Positions 1-6,037 of a DNA stretch of 8,305 bases are shown piece by piece. Origin of the DNA: Proteobacteria bacterium UBA1847 (GTDB lineage: Bacteria > Pseudomonadota > Gammaproteobacteria > Steroidobacterales > Woeseiaceae); assembly GCA_002338605.1 (NCBI GenBank), contig DDIP01000219.1, positions 4,070 through 12,374 of the forward strand, written 5' to 3'. The translations under genes were made by a program, and so were the position numbers. Position 1 is the first letter of the stretch. Every line of letters begins with the position of its first letter. The notes under the pieces are model-generated. The model was not told where the DNA came from and made no database searches. It saw only the letters and a program-made list of their open reading frames with translations.

Positions 1-1
1 T

Positions 2-766
2 CTCAACCAGACCGGACTCTACTGGCTGGACCCGGGGAGCTACAGCTTCGGAACCGGCCCGGACAACGACATTGTATTTGCCGGCGACGGTGCGGCCCGC
101 ATCGGTGAATTCATCTTGGGCGCAAACGGCGTTTTCATGTCGGTTGAGAGCGGGGTTGATGTCCGTCATGACGGTGTGCCGGTCAAGGAAATCGCCATGC
201 TGCCGGACACAGCCGAAAACCCCGTTTCTGTTACTCACGCTTCACTGGGCTGGACAGCCGTTGAAAGGGAAGGGCGTTACGCCATCCGGCTCCGCGACTT
301 TGAGCTACCTTTCGTAAAGAACTTTGGGCCGTTACCCTATTTCGACATCAATCCCGATTTTCGCGTGCAGGCCAGATTGCATCGTTATCCCAAACCGATT
401 ATTTCCAGTGGCGAAACGGTTATTGAGGGTCTCGAGTACCGACCGGAATCACCGGGCAAAGTCCGGTTTACAATCGGCGGCGAGGACTTCGAGTTGGAAG
501 CGTTCACCGCCGGCGATCGGCTGTTCTACGTTTTCGGCGACGAAACCAACCGTGACAAAACCTACGGAGCTGGCCGGTTCCTGTATTCGGCAATGCCGGG
601 TGATGACGGGATGACGATTCTCGATTTCAACCAGGCTTACAGCCCACCCTGCGCATTCAACGATTTTTCGACGTGCCCGGTTGCGTCACCGGGAAATCGA
701 CTGTCGGTTCGCATCGAGGCAGGCGAGATCTATGACCCGGCGCTGCACTACTCGCCGGACCACTAG
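2..766 (+). CDS. DUF1684 family protein, 5'-truncated by the window edge
   Basis: The frame is open from the first bases, so the start codon and probably an N-terminal export signal lie outside; 254 residues are visible. The sequence matches the DUF1684 pattern as I know it: an early GLYWLDPGSYSFG segment (near residue 5), a central GWTAVEREGRYAIRLRDFE block (about residues 80-100), and the signature LDFNQAYSPPCAF (from residue 207) followed by a CPV motif and NRLSVRIEAGE near the C-terminus. Two conserved cysteines fall at about residues 217 and 225. Members are mostly uncharacterised, widespread, and often carry a signal peptide or lipobox; no biochemical role can be given. An internal TTG at 116 begins a shorter frame, but the family homology extends upstream of it, so it is not the real start. 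Its stop codon overlaps that of the oppositely directed oxidoreductase gene by four bases. Confidence 0.85.
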   Translation, partial: LNQTGLYWLDPGSYSFGTGPDNDIVFAGDGAARIGEFILGANGVFMSVESGVDVRHDGVPVKEIAMLPDTAENPVSVTHASLGWTAVEREGRYAIRLRDFELPFVKNFGPLPYFDINPDFRVQARLHRYPKPIISSGETVIEGLEYRPESPGKVRFTIGGEDFELEAFTAGDRLFYVFGDETNRDKTYGAGRFLYSAMPGDDGMTILDFNQAYSPPCAFNDFSTCPVASPGNRLSVRIEAGEIYDPALHYSPDH

Positions 767-2004
767 TCACACAACTCGAATGTTAGGCCAGCATTGTTTT
801 CAAGTCTTGTGATCAATGCTTCCGGCATTACCGAGGCTGGGGTCCACACGCCACCACCCGCCGTCAGGTCATCTTTTGTCAGGCAAACGGCACATTCACC
901 GAGCATCTTGCTGGTCGACCCGTAACCGGGATCCTGGTCGCCGGTGATCGTGCTACGAATCGTTGAACCGTCCGAAAACACGCCGTGTTGCATCAGTTTG
1001 AAGAATCCTTCCTGTTGTAGCTTGCGGTCCGGGCCCTCGCCCGGTTTGGCCAGAACGTAGCGTTGCATCAGTTTTCGCGTACCGGAGAATGTTGCCAGCA
1101 GGACGACGCCGCCGAGCCCCAGTGTCATTACGGTGCCTTTGAGCCATCCCATGAAACCACGGCCGGTTGCCACCGATTCGTCGTAGCGAAATTCCTTACC
1201 GTAGGGATAGCCAGCCAGCGCATGGCTGCGCCGGACGACCTTGGTGTTGACTCCGGCCATGACGAATGGTGCGGTCCAGGTCTCGATATCCTTCCGATAG
1301 AGCACTTTTTTCTGGTCACGTTTGTCTGGCCCCTCGCGTTCACCTTCGGGATTGAGGCTATACGGGTGGACCAGTATCCTGGCAACTTCCCGGTTGGCGC
1401 GACTTTCCTTGATCAGGTTCACCATGCTCGCCAGGGTGCCGCCACTCGCTGTGCCTTTCGTGGCTTTCACTATCATGCTGATCGATTTGCAGTATTGGCC
1501 GGTCTTCTCAAGGGCGGCTTTTTGCAGGAACCAGACGCCAATATCCATCGGTACCGAGTCGAATCCGCAACAGTGTACGATCCTGGCCCCCGTCCGCCGT
1601 GCTTCATCCTGGTAGGCGTCGATCATTTTTCGAATCCAGTGGACTTCGCCAGCCAGATCACAATAGTGGGTACCAGCCATGACGCAGGCTTCAACCAGGT
1701 CTGAACCATACAAGGCGTAAGGACCGACCGTGGTCAGGACGACTTGTGTTCGTGCGGCCAGTTCGGCCAGAGCACGTTTGTCAAAACTTTCAGCAACGAG
1801 AATTTTCAATTGCGCGGCACTTTCGCCAAGGTTTTGGCGAACCGATTCCAGTTTTGCTCTGTCCCGTCCGGCAATCGCCCACCGCAAATCACGATCAACA
1901 CCGTACTGCCTCAGAAGATATTCGGCGACGAGCACGCCGGTAAATCCGGACGCGCCCTGTACGATCACATCAAACTCTCGCTCGTGGTTCTTTTCAGCGC
2001 TCAA
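763..2004 (-). CDS. Saccharopine dehydrogenase-like / trans-acting enoyl reductase family oxidoreductase
   Basis: This 413-residue protein begins with a Rossmann fold whose nucleotide-binding loop is GASGFTG (G17, G20, G23), followed by the family's VGPYALYGSDLVEACV block, the THYCDLAGE motif and HCCGFDSVPMDIG. Near residues 289-307 is a hydrophobic stretch suggesting membrane association, as in human SCCPDH, and the C-terminus has GGGVWTPASVMPEAL, typical of the mycobacterial trans-acting enoyl reductase group (Rv2953 type). An NAD(P)H-dependent reductase acting on a lipid-like or acyl substrate is inferred; despite the family name it is unlikely to be a lysine-pathway saccharopine dehydrogenase. 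The chosen start is TTG, because GGAG lies seven bases upstream and no ATG or GTG precedes the Rossmann core, apart from a GTG inside its first strand. The start lies 11 bases inside the end of the GNAT gene, so the two are probably co-transcribed and translationally coupled. Confidence 0.85.
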   Translation of the reverse strand: MSAEKNHEREFDVIVQGASGFTGVLVAEYLLRQYGVDRDLRWAIAGRDRAKLESVRQNLGESAAQLKILVAESFDKRALAELAARTQVVLTTVGPYALYGSDLVEACVMAGTHYCDLAGEVHWIRKMIDAYQDEARRTGARIVHCCGFDSVPMDIGVWFLQKAALEKTGQYCKSISMIVKATKGTASGGTLASMVNLIKESRANREVARILVHPYSLNPEGEREGPDKRDQKKVLYRKDIETWTAPFVMAGVNTKVVRRSHALAGYPYGKEFRYDESVATGRGFMGWLKGTVMTLGLGGVVLLATFSGTRKLMQRYVLAKPGEGPDRKLQQEGFFKLMQHGVFSDGSTIRSTITGDQDPGYGSTSKMLGECAVCLTKDDLTAGGGVWTPASVMPEALITRLENNAGLTFELCD

Positions 2005-2479
2005 TTCGCATCTCCAGTAGCGCGACTTCTTTTTCGCCGTTATCGACTTCCTGTGTACCGACCTGTCGAAACCCCATCCTGCGATGAAAATTCATCGAAG
2101 CTTCGTTGGCGGGTCGTATATTCACTTCGCAGGTCATGATCTTTACATCGGCCTGCGACGCGGAAAAATCCCGGTACAAGGCTTCGGCGATACCGCGCCG
2201 CCGTGCCCAGTCGGCAACGACGACGCGGTCGACGTAAGCAAAATCGTCGTAATGTTCGCAGAACCACCGATAATTGAGGCTCTGATATGCGGTACCCGGT
2301 CTGAGACCAATCATGAACCCGGCCAGGCGAGCATCGATCTTCACTGCTTTTGCAAAGCTCGCGTTGTCGCAAAACCAGCTCAGTTCGTCGACACCAATGC
2401 GGTTGACGTGTGGCACGGCGGCGCTGTTCAGTGACAGAATCGCTTCCAGGTCGTCCTCTGTGATGGGCGAAATTTGCAT
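1994..2479 (-). CDS. GNAT family N-acetyltransferase
   Basis: The product is about 161 residues, a usual length for a single GNAT domain. It begins MQISPITEDDLEAIL, the typical first strand and helix of the fold, and has the acetyl-CoA pyrophosphate-binding motif VVVADWARRRGIAEAL (core R-R-R-G-I-A near residues 93-98). The C-terminal part EVNIRPANEASMNFHRRMGF matches the usual N-x-x-S/A-x-x-F-x-x-x-x-GF ending. It should transfer an acetyl group from acetyl-CoA to an amine, but the substrate cannot be told. The frame also has a GTG two codons upstream (2485). I prefer ATG 2479 because it gives the normal GNAT N-terminus and because no Shine-Dalgarno is seen for either. The gene's stop overlaps the start of the oxidoreductase, suggesting a two-gene operon. 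Confidence 0.85.
   Translation of the reverse strand: MQISPITEDDLEAILSLNSAAVPHVNRIGVDELSWFCDNASFAKAVKIDARLAGFMIGLRPGTAYQSLNYRWFCEHYDDFAYVDRVVVADWARRRGIAEALYRDFSASQADVKIMTCEVNIRPANEASMNFHRRMGFRQVGTQEVDNGEKEVALLEMRIER
2012..2015 (-). promoter_or_regulatory. Ribosome binding site supporting a TTG start
   Basis: On the minus strand GGAG is followed by seven bases and then TTG at 2004. It lies inside the last codons of the GNAT gene. It is the main reason to accept the rare TTG start of the oxidoreductase instead of the internal GTG at the V of its DVIV strand. Confidence 0.6.
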
Positions 2480-2485
2480 GGACAC

Positions 2486-2514
2486 AGTGTATGTCTATGG
2501 TATGGTATCGCCAA
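2486..2514 (-). promoter_or_regulatory. Predicted sigma-70 promoter of the GNAT-oxidoreductase operon
   Basis: Read on the minus strand: TTGGCG (2514-2509), a 17-base spacer, then TACACT (2491-2486). Each hexamer matches the consensus at four of six positions and the spacing is optimal. Transcription would start about seven bases on, at or next to the A of ATG 2479, leaving almost no leader. This is a sequence-only prediction. Confidence 0.4.
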
Positions 2515-2596
2515 GACGGCATGCAGCCCGAGCTTATGCTCCTGCAACCAAATCGACCGTCAAAGTCGCTCCTTTACTCGTCTTCGCCATTGAAAT

Positions 2597-2624
2597 GATA
2601 TCCGCAATCCTTGATTGCGGGATC
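2597..2624. repeat. Inverted repeat / strong hairpin in the divergent intergenic region
   Basis: CCGCAATC and GATTGCGG form a perfect 8-bp stem around a CTT loop (2602-2620). A T-G wobble and a further three pairs (GAT 2597-2599 with ATC 2622-2624), past a single bulged A, extend it to 12 pairs. No T-tract follows on either strand, so it is not a classical terminator. It lies 77 bases upstream of the exported-protein operon and could be an operator dyad or a 5'-leader structure. The 222-base region 2480-2701 otherwise shows no gene. A TATTAT hexamer at 2668-2673 could be a -10 box for the plus-strand operon, but I see no good -35 for it. Confidence 0.55.
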
Positions 2625-2689
2625 ATTCGTTTGTGAACGGCAACACCGAAAGCGCCTGCCACTTGCGTATTATTTCGCTGCAAACTCTC

Positions 2690-2698
2690 AGGAAAGGA
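2690..2698 (+). promoter_or_regulatory. Ribosome binding site fixing the start of the exported protein
   Basis: AGGA (2690-2693) lies eight bases before ATG 2702, and a second AAGGA lies directly after it. This, together with the signal peptide starting MKKIFGR, selects ATG 2702 over an in-frame upstream alternative start (TTG/ATT region near 2615) that would put extra polar residues ahead of the signal. Confidence 0.7.
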
Positions 2699-2701
2699 CC
2701 C

Positions 2702-4426
2702 ATGAAAAAAATCTTCGGACGTACATTCGCGGTAGTCGCCGCCACCCTAGTTTTTACTGCTGCCGTGCAGGCTGCCTCCCGAAATTCCGCCAACTTGCTG
2801 CAATATGTTCCGTCGGATGCGCCCTATGTCATTGCATCGACCGAGCCGATGCCCGCAAAGCTTCTGGACAAACTCGAGCCCAAAGTCGATGAGATGCTCA
2901 AAGCGTATCAGCGCGTTTTACGACATGTTATGGCCGAGCAGTTGGTGAAAATGGCCGAGGATGAAAACGGCGCGAAGGATGCGGAGAAGTTTCGGGCCGT
3001 GGCCGAGGAGTTCATGGGCCTCTTGAGTATCGAGGGATTGCGTAATGCCGGAATTGCACGCGATTCAGCGTTTGCAATCTATGGAAATGGGACGATTCCC
3101 GTACTGCGTTTCGAGTTGTCGGATACCGCGCTATTTGATGCAACGATTAATCGTTTCGAGAAGCAGGCTGAGGCACCTCTGGCGATCGGCGAGGTCGGCG
3201 GCGATGCGTACAAGTTTATTGATGCAGGCGAAGTACATTTCATCATCGCAACATTGGATGAGCAAGCGATCCTGACGGTCGTGCCAGCAACATTCGATGA
3301 GTCGCAAGTCGCGATTGCGCTGGGTATCCAAAAGCCGAAAAACAGTCTGTCAAAAAGCAAAACGCTGCAAGGCATTAGCAAGCAGTATGGTTTTTCGAAT
3401 CACATGACCGGGTACTTCGACATCCAACGAATCGCACAAATGTTCATGGGGCCCGCAAGTGATTTTGACCAGGGCGTATTCGACGCTTTTGAATATTCGC
3501 AGCCGGTACTAAGCGAAAGTTGCCGGAGCGAGATTACGCAAATGGCGGGTATCGCGCCGCGTATGGTCTTTGGGTATTCCAAAGTCTCGGTCGATGCCGT
3601 CGAGAGTTTGATGGTCGTCGAGCTGCGCAAAGACCTGGCCCAGGGACTTGCCACGGTTCCATCCGCTGTTCCAGGACTGGGGCATGATCCCGGCGGGTTC
3701 ATGTCCTTTGGAATGGGTCTGAATATTCTGGCCTTGCGCAATTTTTATGAAGCGCGCCTCGACGCGATCGAAGCAGATCCTTATCAATGTGAGATGTTCG
3801 CTGATATTCAGGATGGCGCTGCCAGGGGGCGTGAAGCCCTCAACCAGCCGCTGCCGCCGGTTGTCTATTCATTCCGCGGGTTTGTTGCAAATATCACGGA
3901 TATCAAAGGCCTTGATATGGCCAGTCAAACGCCACCGGAGTCCATCGATGCGAGTTTGCTGGTCGCAATTGAGAACGCCGAATCACTGGTAATGATGGCG
4001 GCCATGATGGATCCGCAGATCGCCGCGATGAACCTGGTTGCCGACGGAAGGCCGGTGCGGTTGGAGCTTGCACAACTGGCGGAGGTCGCAGACGACGCGT
4101 TTGCAGCGTTATCCAATGACAGTGTTGCAGTTTCAATTGGCGCAGGTGCAGAATCGAATTCTGCGAAGATGCTGGTCGCTGACAGCACCAGCCCGGCACC
4201 GCTTCTCAGTATGAGTATGGATTCGGCGCGTTACTACAACATGATGGGTGATGCGATGGCTGCCGAAAAAACAAGCGACAGCGACCACGAAGTATCTCCT
4301 GCAATGCGCGAAGCCATGCGAGATATAATGCGTCTTTCAGGTAGTATGTACGAACGAATGACGGTCGATGTTCGACTCACGGAACGGGGTGTCGAGATCG
4401 GCGGTCGCATGAAGCTGAGTAACTGA
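2702..4426 (+). CDS. Exported protein of unknown function (574 residues)
   Basis: I do not recognise a named family with confidence; the general look is that of DUF3352-like secreted proteins. Residues 1 to about 24 form a clear Sec signal peptide: MKK, a hydrophobic core (FAVVAATLVFTAAV), and a likely cut after VQA. There is no lipobox cysteine and no later membrane segment, so a soluble periplasmic or secreted protein is inferred. The mature part begins with LLQYVPSDAPYVIAS, then a charged helical stretch (about 55-105), a GNGTIPVLRFEL strand near 125-140, and an alternating strand/helix pattern to the end. It has only two cysteines (274 and 363), which could form a disulfide. The C-terminal 75 residues are methionine-rich, about 12 Met. 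The next gene starts one base after the stop codon, so the pair is almost certainly one transcript. Coding is clear from length, RBS and signal peptide; the function is open. Confidence 0.85.
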   Translation: MKKIFGRTFAVVAATLVFTAAVQAASRNSANLLQYVPSDAPYVIASTEPMPAKLLDKLEPKVDEMLKAYQRVLRHVMAEQLVKMAEDENGAKDAEKFRAVAEEFMGLLSIEGLRNAGIARDSAFAIYGNGTIPVLRFELSDTALFDATINRFEKQAEAPLAIGEVGGDAYKFIDAGEVHFIIATLDEQAILTVVPATFDESQVAIALGIQKPKNSLSKSKTLQGISKQYGFSNHMTGYFDIQRIAQMFMGPASDFDQGVFDAFEYSQPVLSESCRSEITQMAGIAPRMVFGYSKVSVDAVESLMVVELRKDLAQGLATVPSAVPGLGHDPGGFMSFGMGLNILALRNFYEARLDAIEADPYQCEMFADIQDGAARGREALNQPLPPVVYSFRGFVANITDIKGLDMASQTPPESIDASLLVAIENAESLVMMAAMMDPQIAAMNLVADGRPVRLELAQLAEVADDAFAALSNDSVAVSIGAGAESNSAKMLVADSTSPAPLLSMSMDSARYYNMMGDAMAAEKTSDSDHEVSPAMREAMRDIMRLSGSMYERMTVDVRLTERGVEIGGRMKLSN

Positions 4427-4427
4427 C

Positions 4428-4958
4428 ATGATCGATAGAATTGTTGTTCTGGTAGCCGCGGTACTTTTTTCAGCGGCAGCACTTTCAGGGGATAAGACCA
4501 TTAGTCCTGAACTAAAAGTGGACCTTGATGGGCTCGTTGAGAGCGGTGTTGTTCAGCCCGTGGGCGGTGTTAGTACTGCTGGCCAGCCAGATCAGGCTGC
4601 GCTGGAAGTGTTCGCTAAAAGCGGCTACACCACTGTCATCGACCTGCGCGGTGCCGAGGAAAATCGCGGCCTTGATGAGCCGGCGGTTGTTGAATCGCTG
4701 GGTATGAGGTACGTACCGTTCCCGATCACCGGCGTTGAGGCAATAAGCTTTGAGAACGCCGCGAAACTGGACGAACTGATTGCGAGTTCCGACGGTCCGG
4801 TGCTGGTGCATTGCGGCAGCTCAAATCGTGTCGGTGCCTTGTTTGCGCTGAGCAAGCGACTCAAGGGTGCGGATCCGGACGACGCGATGTCCTATGGGGT
4901 CGAGGCGGGACTGACCAGCCTCGCAGCACCCGTTCAGGATCTGCTCGACCAGGAATAG
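4428..4958 (+). CDS. Exported DUF442-like (beta-lactamase hydrolase-like) phosphatase or sulfurtransferase
   Basis: The 176-residue product starts with a signal peptide (residues 1 to about 20, core IVVLVAAVLFSAAALS). The mature domain follows the DUF442/dual-specificity-phosphatase-like layout: STAGQP (49-54), TTVIDLRGAEE (68-78), and the active-site loop VLVHCGSSNRVGALFAL with C129 and R134. Six residues from C to R (CX4R) differ from the CX5R of classical tyrosine phosphatases and have the length of a rhodanese loop. DUF442 of the Blh proteins has been linked to sulfur transfer, so a persulfide carrier is a real alternative to phosphoester hydrolysis. The catalytic Cys and Arg are both present, so the enzyme looks intact. 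It begins one base after the upstream stop with only a weak purine-rich stretch ahead, implying translational coupling. It acts outside the cytoplasm. Its stop lies just before the opposing ssrA terminator. Confidence 0.8.
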   Translation: MIDRIVVLVAAVLFSAAALSGDKTISPELKVDLDGLVESGVVQPVGGVSTAGQPDQAALEVFAKSGYTTVIDLRGAEENRGLDEPAVVESLGMRYVPFPITGVEAISFENAAKLDELIASSDGPVLVHCGSSNRVGALFALSKRLKGADPDDAMSYGVEAGLTSLAAPVQDLLDQE

Positions 4959-4963
4959 GCCAC

Positions 4964-5000
4964 AAAAAAAAGGATCAGGATCCTGCGCGGATCCTGATCC
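4964..5000 (-). terminator. Rho-independent terminator of ssrA
   Basis: On the minus strand GGATCAGGATCC and GGATCCTGATCC form a perfect 12-bp stem with a five-base loop (GCGCA), followed by eight T. It begins nine bases after the tmRNA CCA end. Read on the plus strand the hairpin has no T-tract after it, so it is mainly a minus-strand terminator, though it may weakly stop the converging phosphatase-like operon. Confidence 0.92.
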
Positions 5001-5009
5001 AGTCGCGTT

Positions 5010-5371
5010 TGGTGGAGGTGGTGGGAATCGAACCCACGTCCGCAAGCCCTACGCTACGAGCTCTACATGCTTATTCCGTCTTTAATCTCACTGCAGGCTA
5101 CCCGACGGGCAGGGAAAACTCGCAGCCAGCTCAGTAATTGTTTAACAGATCAGACCCTGAACACGCCCTCACTGCGGTTCTGTGTAGGTGACTCCTGTGA
5201 TCCGAACGCACAGACACGTACCGGGCAGAAGGCTTCAAACTGGTTTTTAAGCAGCTAAAGCGTAGTTGTCGTCGTTGGCAACTATAAGTTTTACAGTTGG
5301 ATTTACGAGGTACTCTGTCCCTCGGCATGCACTCGGAGTTTCGCGACCCACGTCGAAGCCATGTCACCCCC
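5010..5371 (-). ncRNA. ssrA: Transfer-messenger RNA (tmRNA, 10Sa RNA)
   Basis: tmRNA enters stalled ribosomes as an alanyl-tRNA mimic with SmpB, then serves as mRNA for a degradation tag. The 362-nt length is close to E. coli's 363. The 5' end GGGGGUG pairs with CACCUCC just before the encoded ACCA 3' end, giving a seven-pair acceptor stem with one G-U. The T-arm is visible as GTGGG/CCCAC closing a TTCGATT loop, and the 5' part has the conserved CGACGTGGGTCGCGAAAC and GCATGCCGAG segments. The internal frame encodes ANDDNYALAA. The gene follows smpB on the same strand with 79 bases between, has its own promoter, and ends in a strong terminator. Confidence 0.97.
5247..5279 (-). other. tmRNA tag-peptide reading frame (ANDDNYALAA, stop TAA)
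   Basis: The resume codon GCC lies after ATAGTT, comparable to the ATAGTC before the E. coli resume codon. The frame reads A-N-D-D-N-Y-A-L-A-A and stops at TAA. It differs from the E. coli tag by Asp for Glu at the fourth position and keeps the terminal LAA recognised by ClpXP. Confidence 0.95.
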
Positions 5372-5381
5372 GTGTCGCACT

Positions 5382-5409
5382 AGTGTAGGGGGCAATTGCC
5401 GAATTACAA
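5382..5409 (-). promoter_or_regulatory. Predicted sigma-70 promoter of ssrA
   Basis: On the minus strand: TTGTAA (5409-5404), a 16-base spacer, and TACACT (5387-5382). The start would fall about four bases before the mature tmRNA 5' end, leaving a short leader for RNase P to remove. It lets ssrA be transcribed independently of smpB. Confidence 0.6.
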
Positions 5410-5450
5410 GGATCTATTTTTGATCCGGGCAGCCGCGCCTGCCTGGCAAC

Positions 5451-5924
5451 TCACTTTTTAAGGATCCGCGCTTTCTGCCGCTGCCAGTCCTGATCCTTCT
5501 TGTCCGCGCGTTTGTCGTGCTGCTTTTTGCCCTTGGCCAGGCCAAGTTCGAGTTTTGCGTTGCCCTTCGCCCAGTGCAGGTCAAGCGGTACGATCGCGTA
5601 GCCTTTGCGTTCGACAGCCCCCGTCAGGCGGTCAAGTTCATGACGATTCAGCAGGAGTTTCCGTGACCGGGTCGGATCGGCCTTGATATGGGTTGATGTG
5701 CTGGTTAGCGGTGAAAAGTGGGCGCCGACCAGCCACGCTTCGCCTTTGCGAAGGTTGACATATGCCTCGGTAATCTGCGCCCGGCCCTCTCTCAGGCTCT
5801 TGACCTCCCAGCCCTCAAGGGCCAGGCCTGCCTCATATTTGTCTTCGATGAAATAGTCGTGCCGTGCCCGGCGATTCACAGCAATCAGCTTTCCTGGCGT
5901 TTTTTTTGATTTCGATTTCGTCAT
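5451..5924 (-). CDS. smpB: SsrA-binding protein SmpB
   Basis: SmpB binds the tRNA-like domain of tmRNA and places it in the ribosomal A site of stalled ribosomes. The 157 residues match the family length (E. coli 160). Recognisable blocks in order: [22 protein letters not shown] (about 12-33), [21 protein letters not shown], a [21 protein letters not shown] stretch, and the [32 protein letters not shown] core. The basic C-terminal tail ([11 protein letters not shown]) is the part that forms a helix in the mRNA path during trans-translation. ATG 5924 gives the normal N-terminus, although no strong Shine-Dalgarno is seen ahead of it. ssrA follows on the same strand. Confidence 0.97.
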   Translation of the reverse strand: MTKSKSKKTPGKLIAVNRRARHDYFIEDKYEAGLALEGWEVKSLREGRAQITEAYVNLRKGEAWLVGAHFSPLTSTSTHIKADPTRSRKLLLNRHELDRLTGAVERKGYAIVPLDLHWAKGNAKLELGLAKGKKQHDKRADKKDQDWQRQKARILKK

Positions 5925-5938
5925 GATAGGTCTTTGGT

Positions 5939-5968
5939 GCCGTATTGGCGGCGAGCGGATTATACGGC
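5939..5968. repeat. Inverted repeat overlapping a TATAAT box upstream of smpB
   Basis: GCCGTAT (5939-5945) and ATACGGC (5962-5968) are perfect 7-base arms separated by 16 bases. The right arm overlaps a perfect minus-strand TATAAT (5964-5959), the likely smpB -10 box; no good -35 is seen at 16-18 bases. Centre-to-centre spacing of 23 bases (about two helical turns) would suit a dimeric regulator, but chance is possible. The 113-base gap 5925-6037 is divergent between smpB and the symporter gene and has no gene. Confidence 0.35.
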
Positions 5969-6037
5969 CTAAGCGTTGTCAGGCACCCGGATTTGTATAA
6001 GAATCGCCGGTCTTACTGCCGATTAGAGAAAAAAATA

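Noticed and set aside
1063..1704. 213-codon plus-strand open frame opposite the oxidoreductase
   Set aside because: It is fully antisense to a well-supported gene with Rossmann and family motifs, has no recognisable domain, and is rich in His, Arg and Cys as shadow frames usually are.
2040..2522. 160-codon minus-strand frame overlapping the GNAT gene
   Set aside because: Arg-rich shadow in a different frame of the GNAT gene; no domain or ribosome binding site.
4811..5137. Plus-strand open frame containing VVGIEPTSASPT, antisense to the end of ssrA
   Set aside because: It runs through the phosphatase-like gene in another frame, the terminator and the tmRNA T-arm complement. The GIEPTS phrase is a typical false protein from the antisense of RNA genes with a GGTTCGATTCC arm.
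5131..5367. 78-codon minus-strand open frame inside ssrA
   Set aside because: It lies within the mature tmRNA, whose only translated part is the ten-codon tag in another reading context.
5410..5443. Two small hairpins between smpB and ssrA (GGATC/GATCC at 5410-5426 and GGCAG/CTGCC at 5428-5443)
   Set aside because: Only five-pair stems with no T-tract, so not a supported smpB terminator; they may slow readthrough into ssrA, but chance is likely.
5976..6004. Possible plus-strand promoter for the symporter: TTGTCA, 17 bases, AAGAAT
   Set aside because: The -35 is good, but the -10 matches at only four positions; the better TATAAG at 5996 has a 14-base spacer. Not strong enough to annotate.
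5945..6037. Upstream extension of the symporter to ATG 5945
   Set aside because: The extra 31 residues have no family similarity, no Shine-Dalgarno, and overlap the likely smpB promoter.
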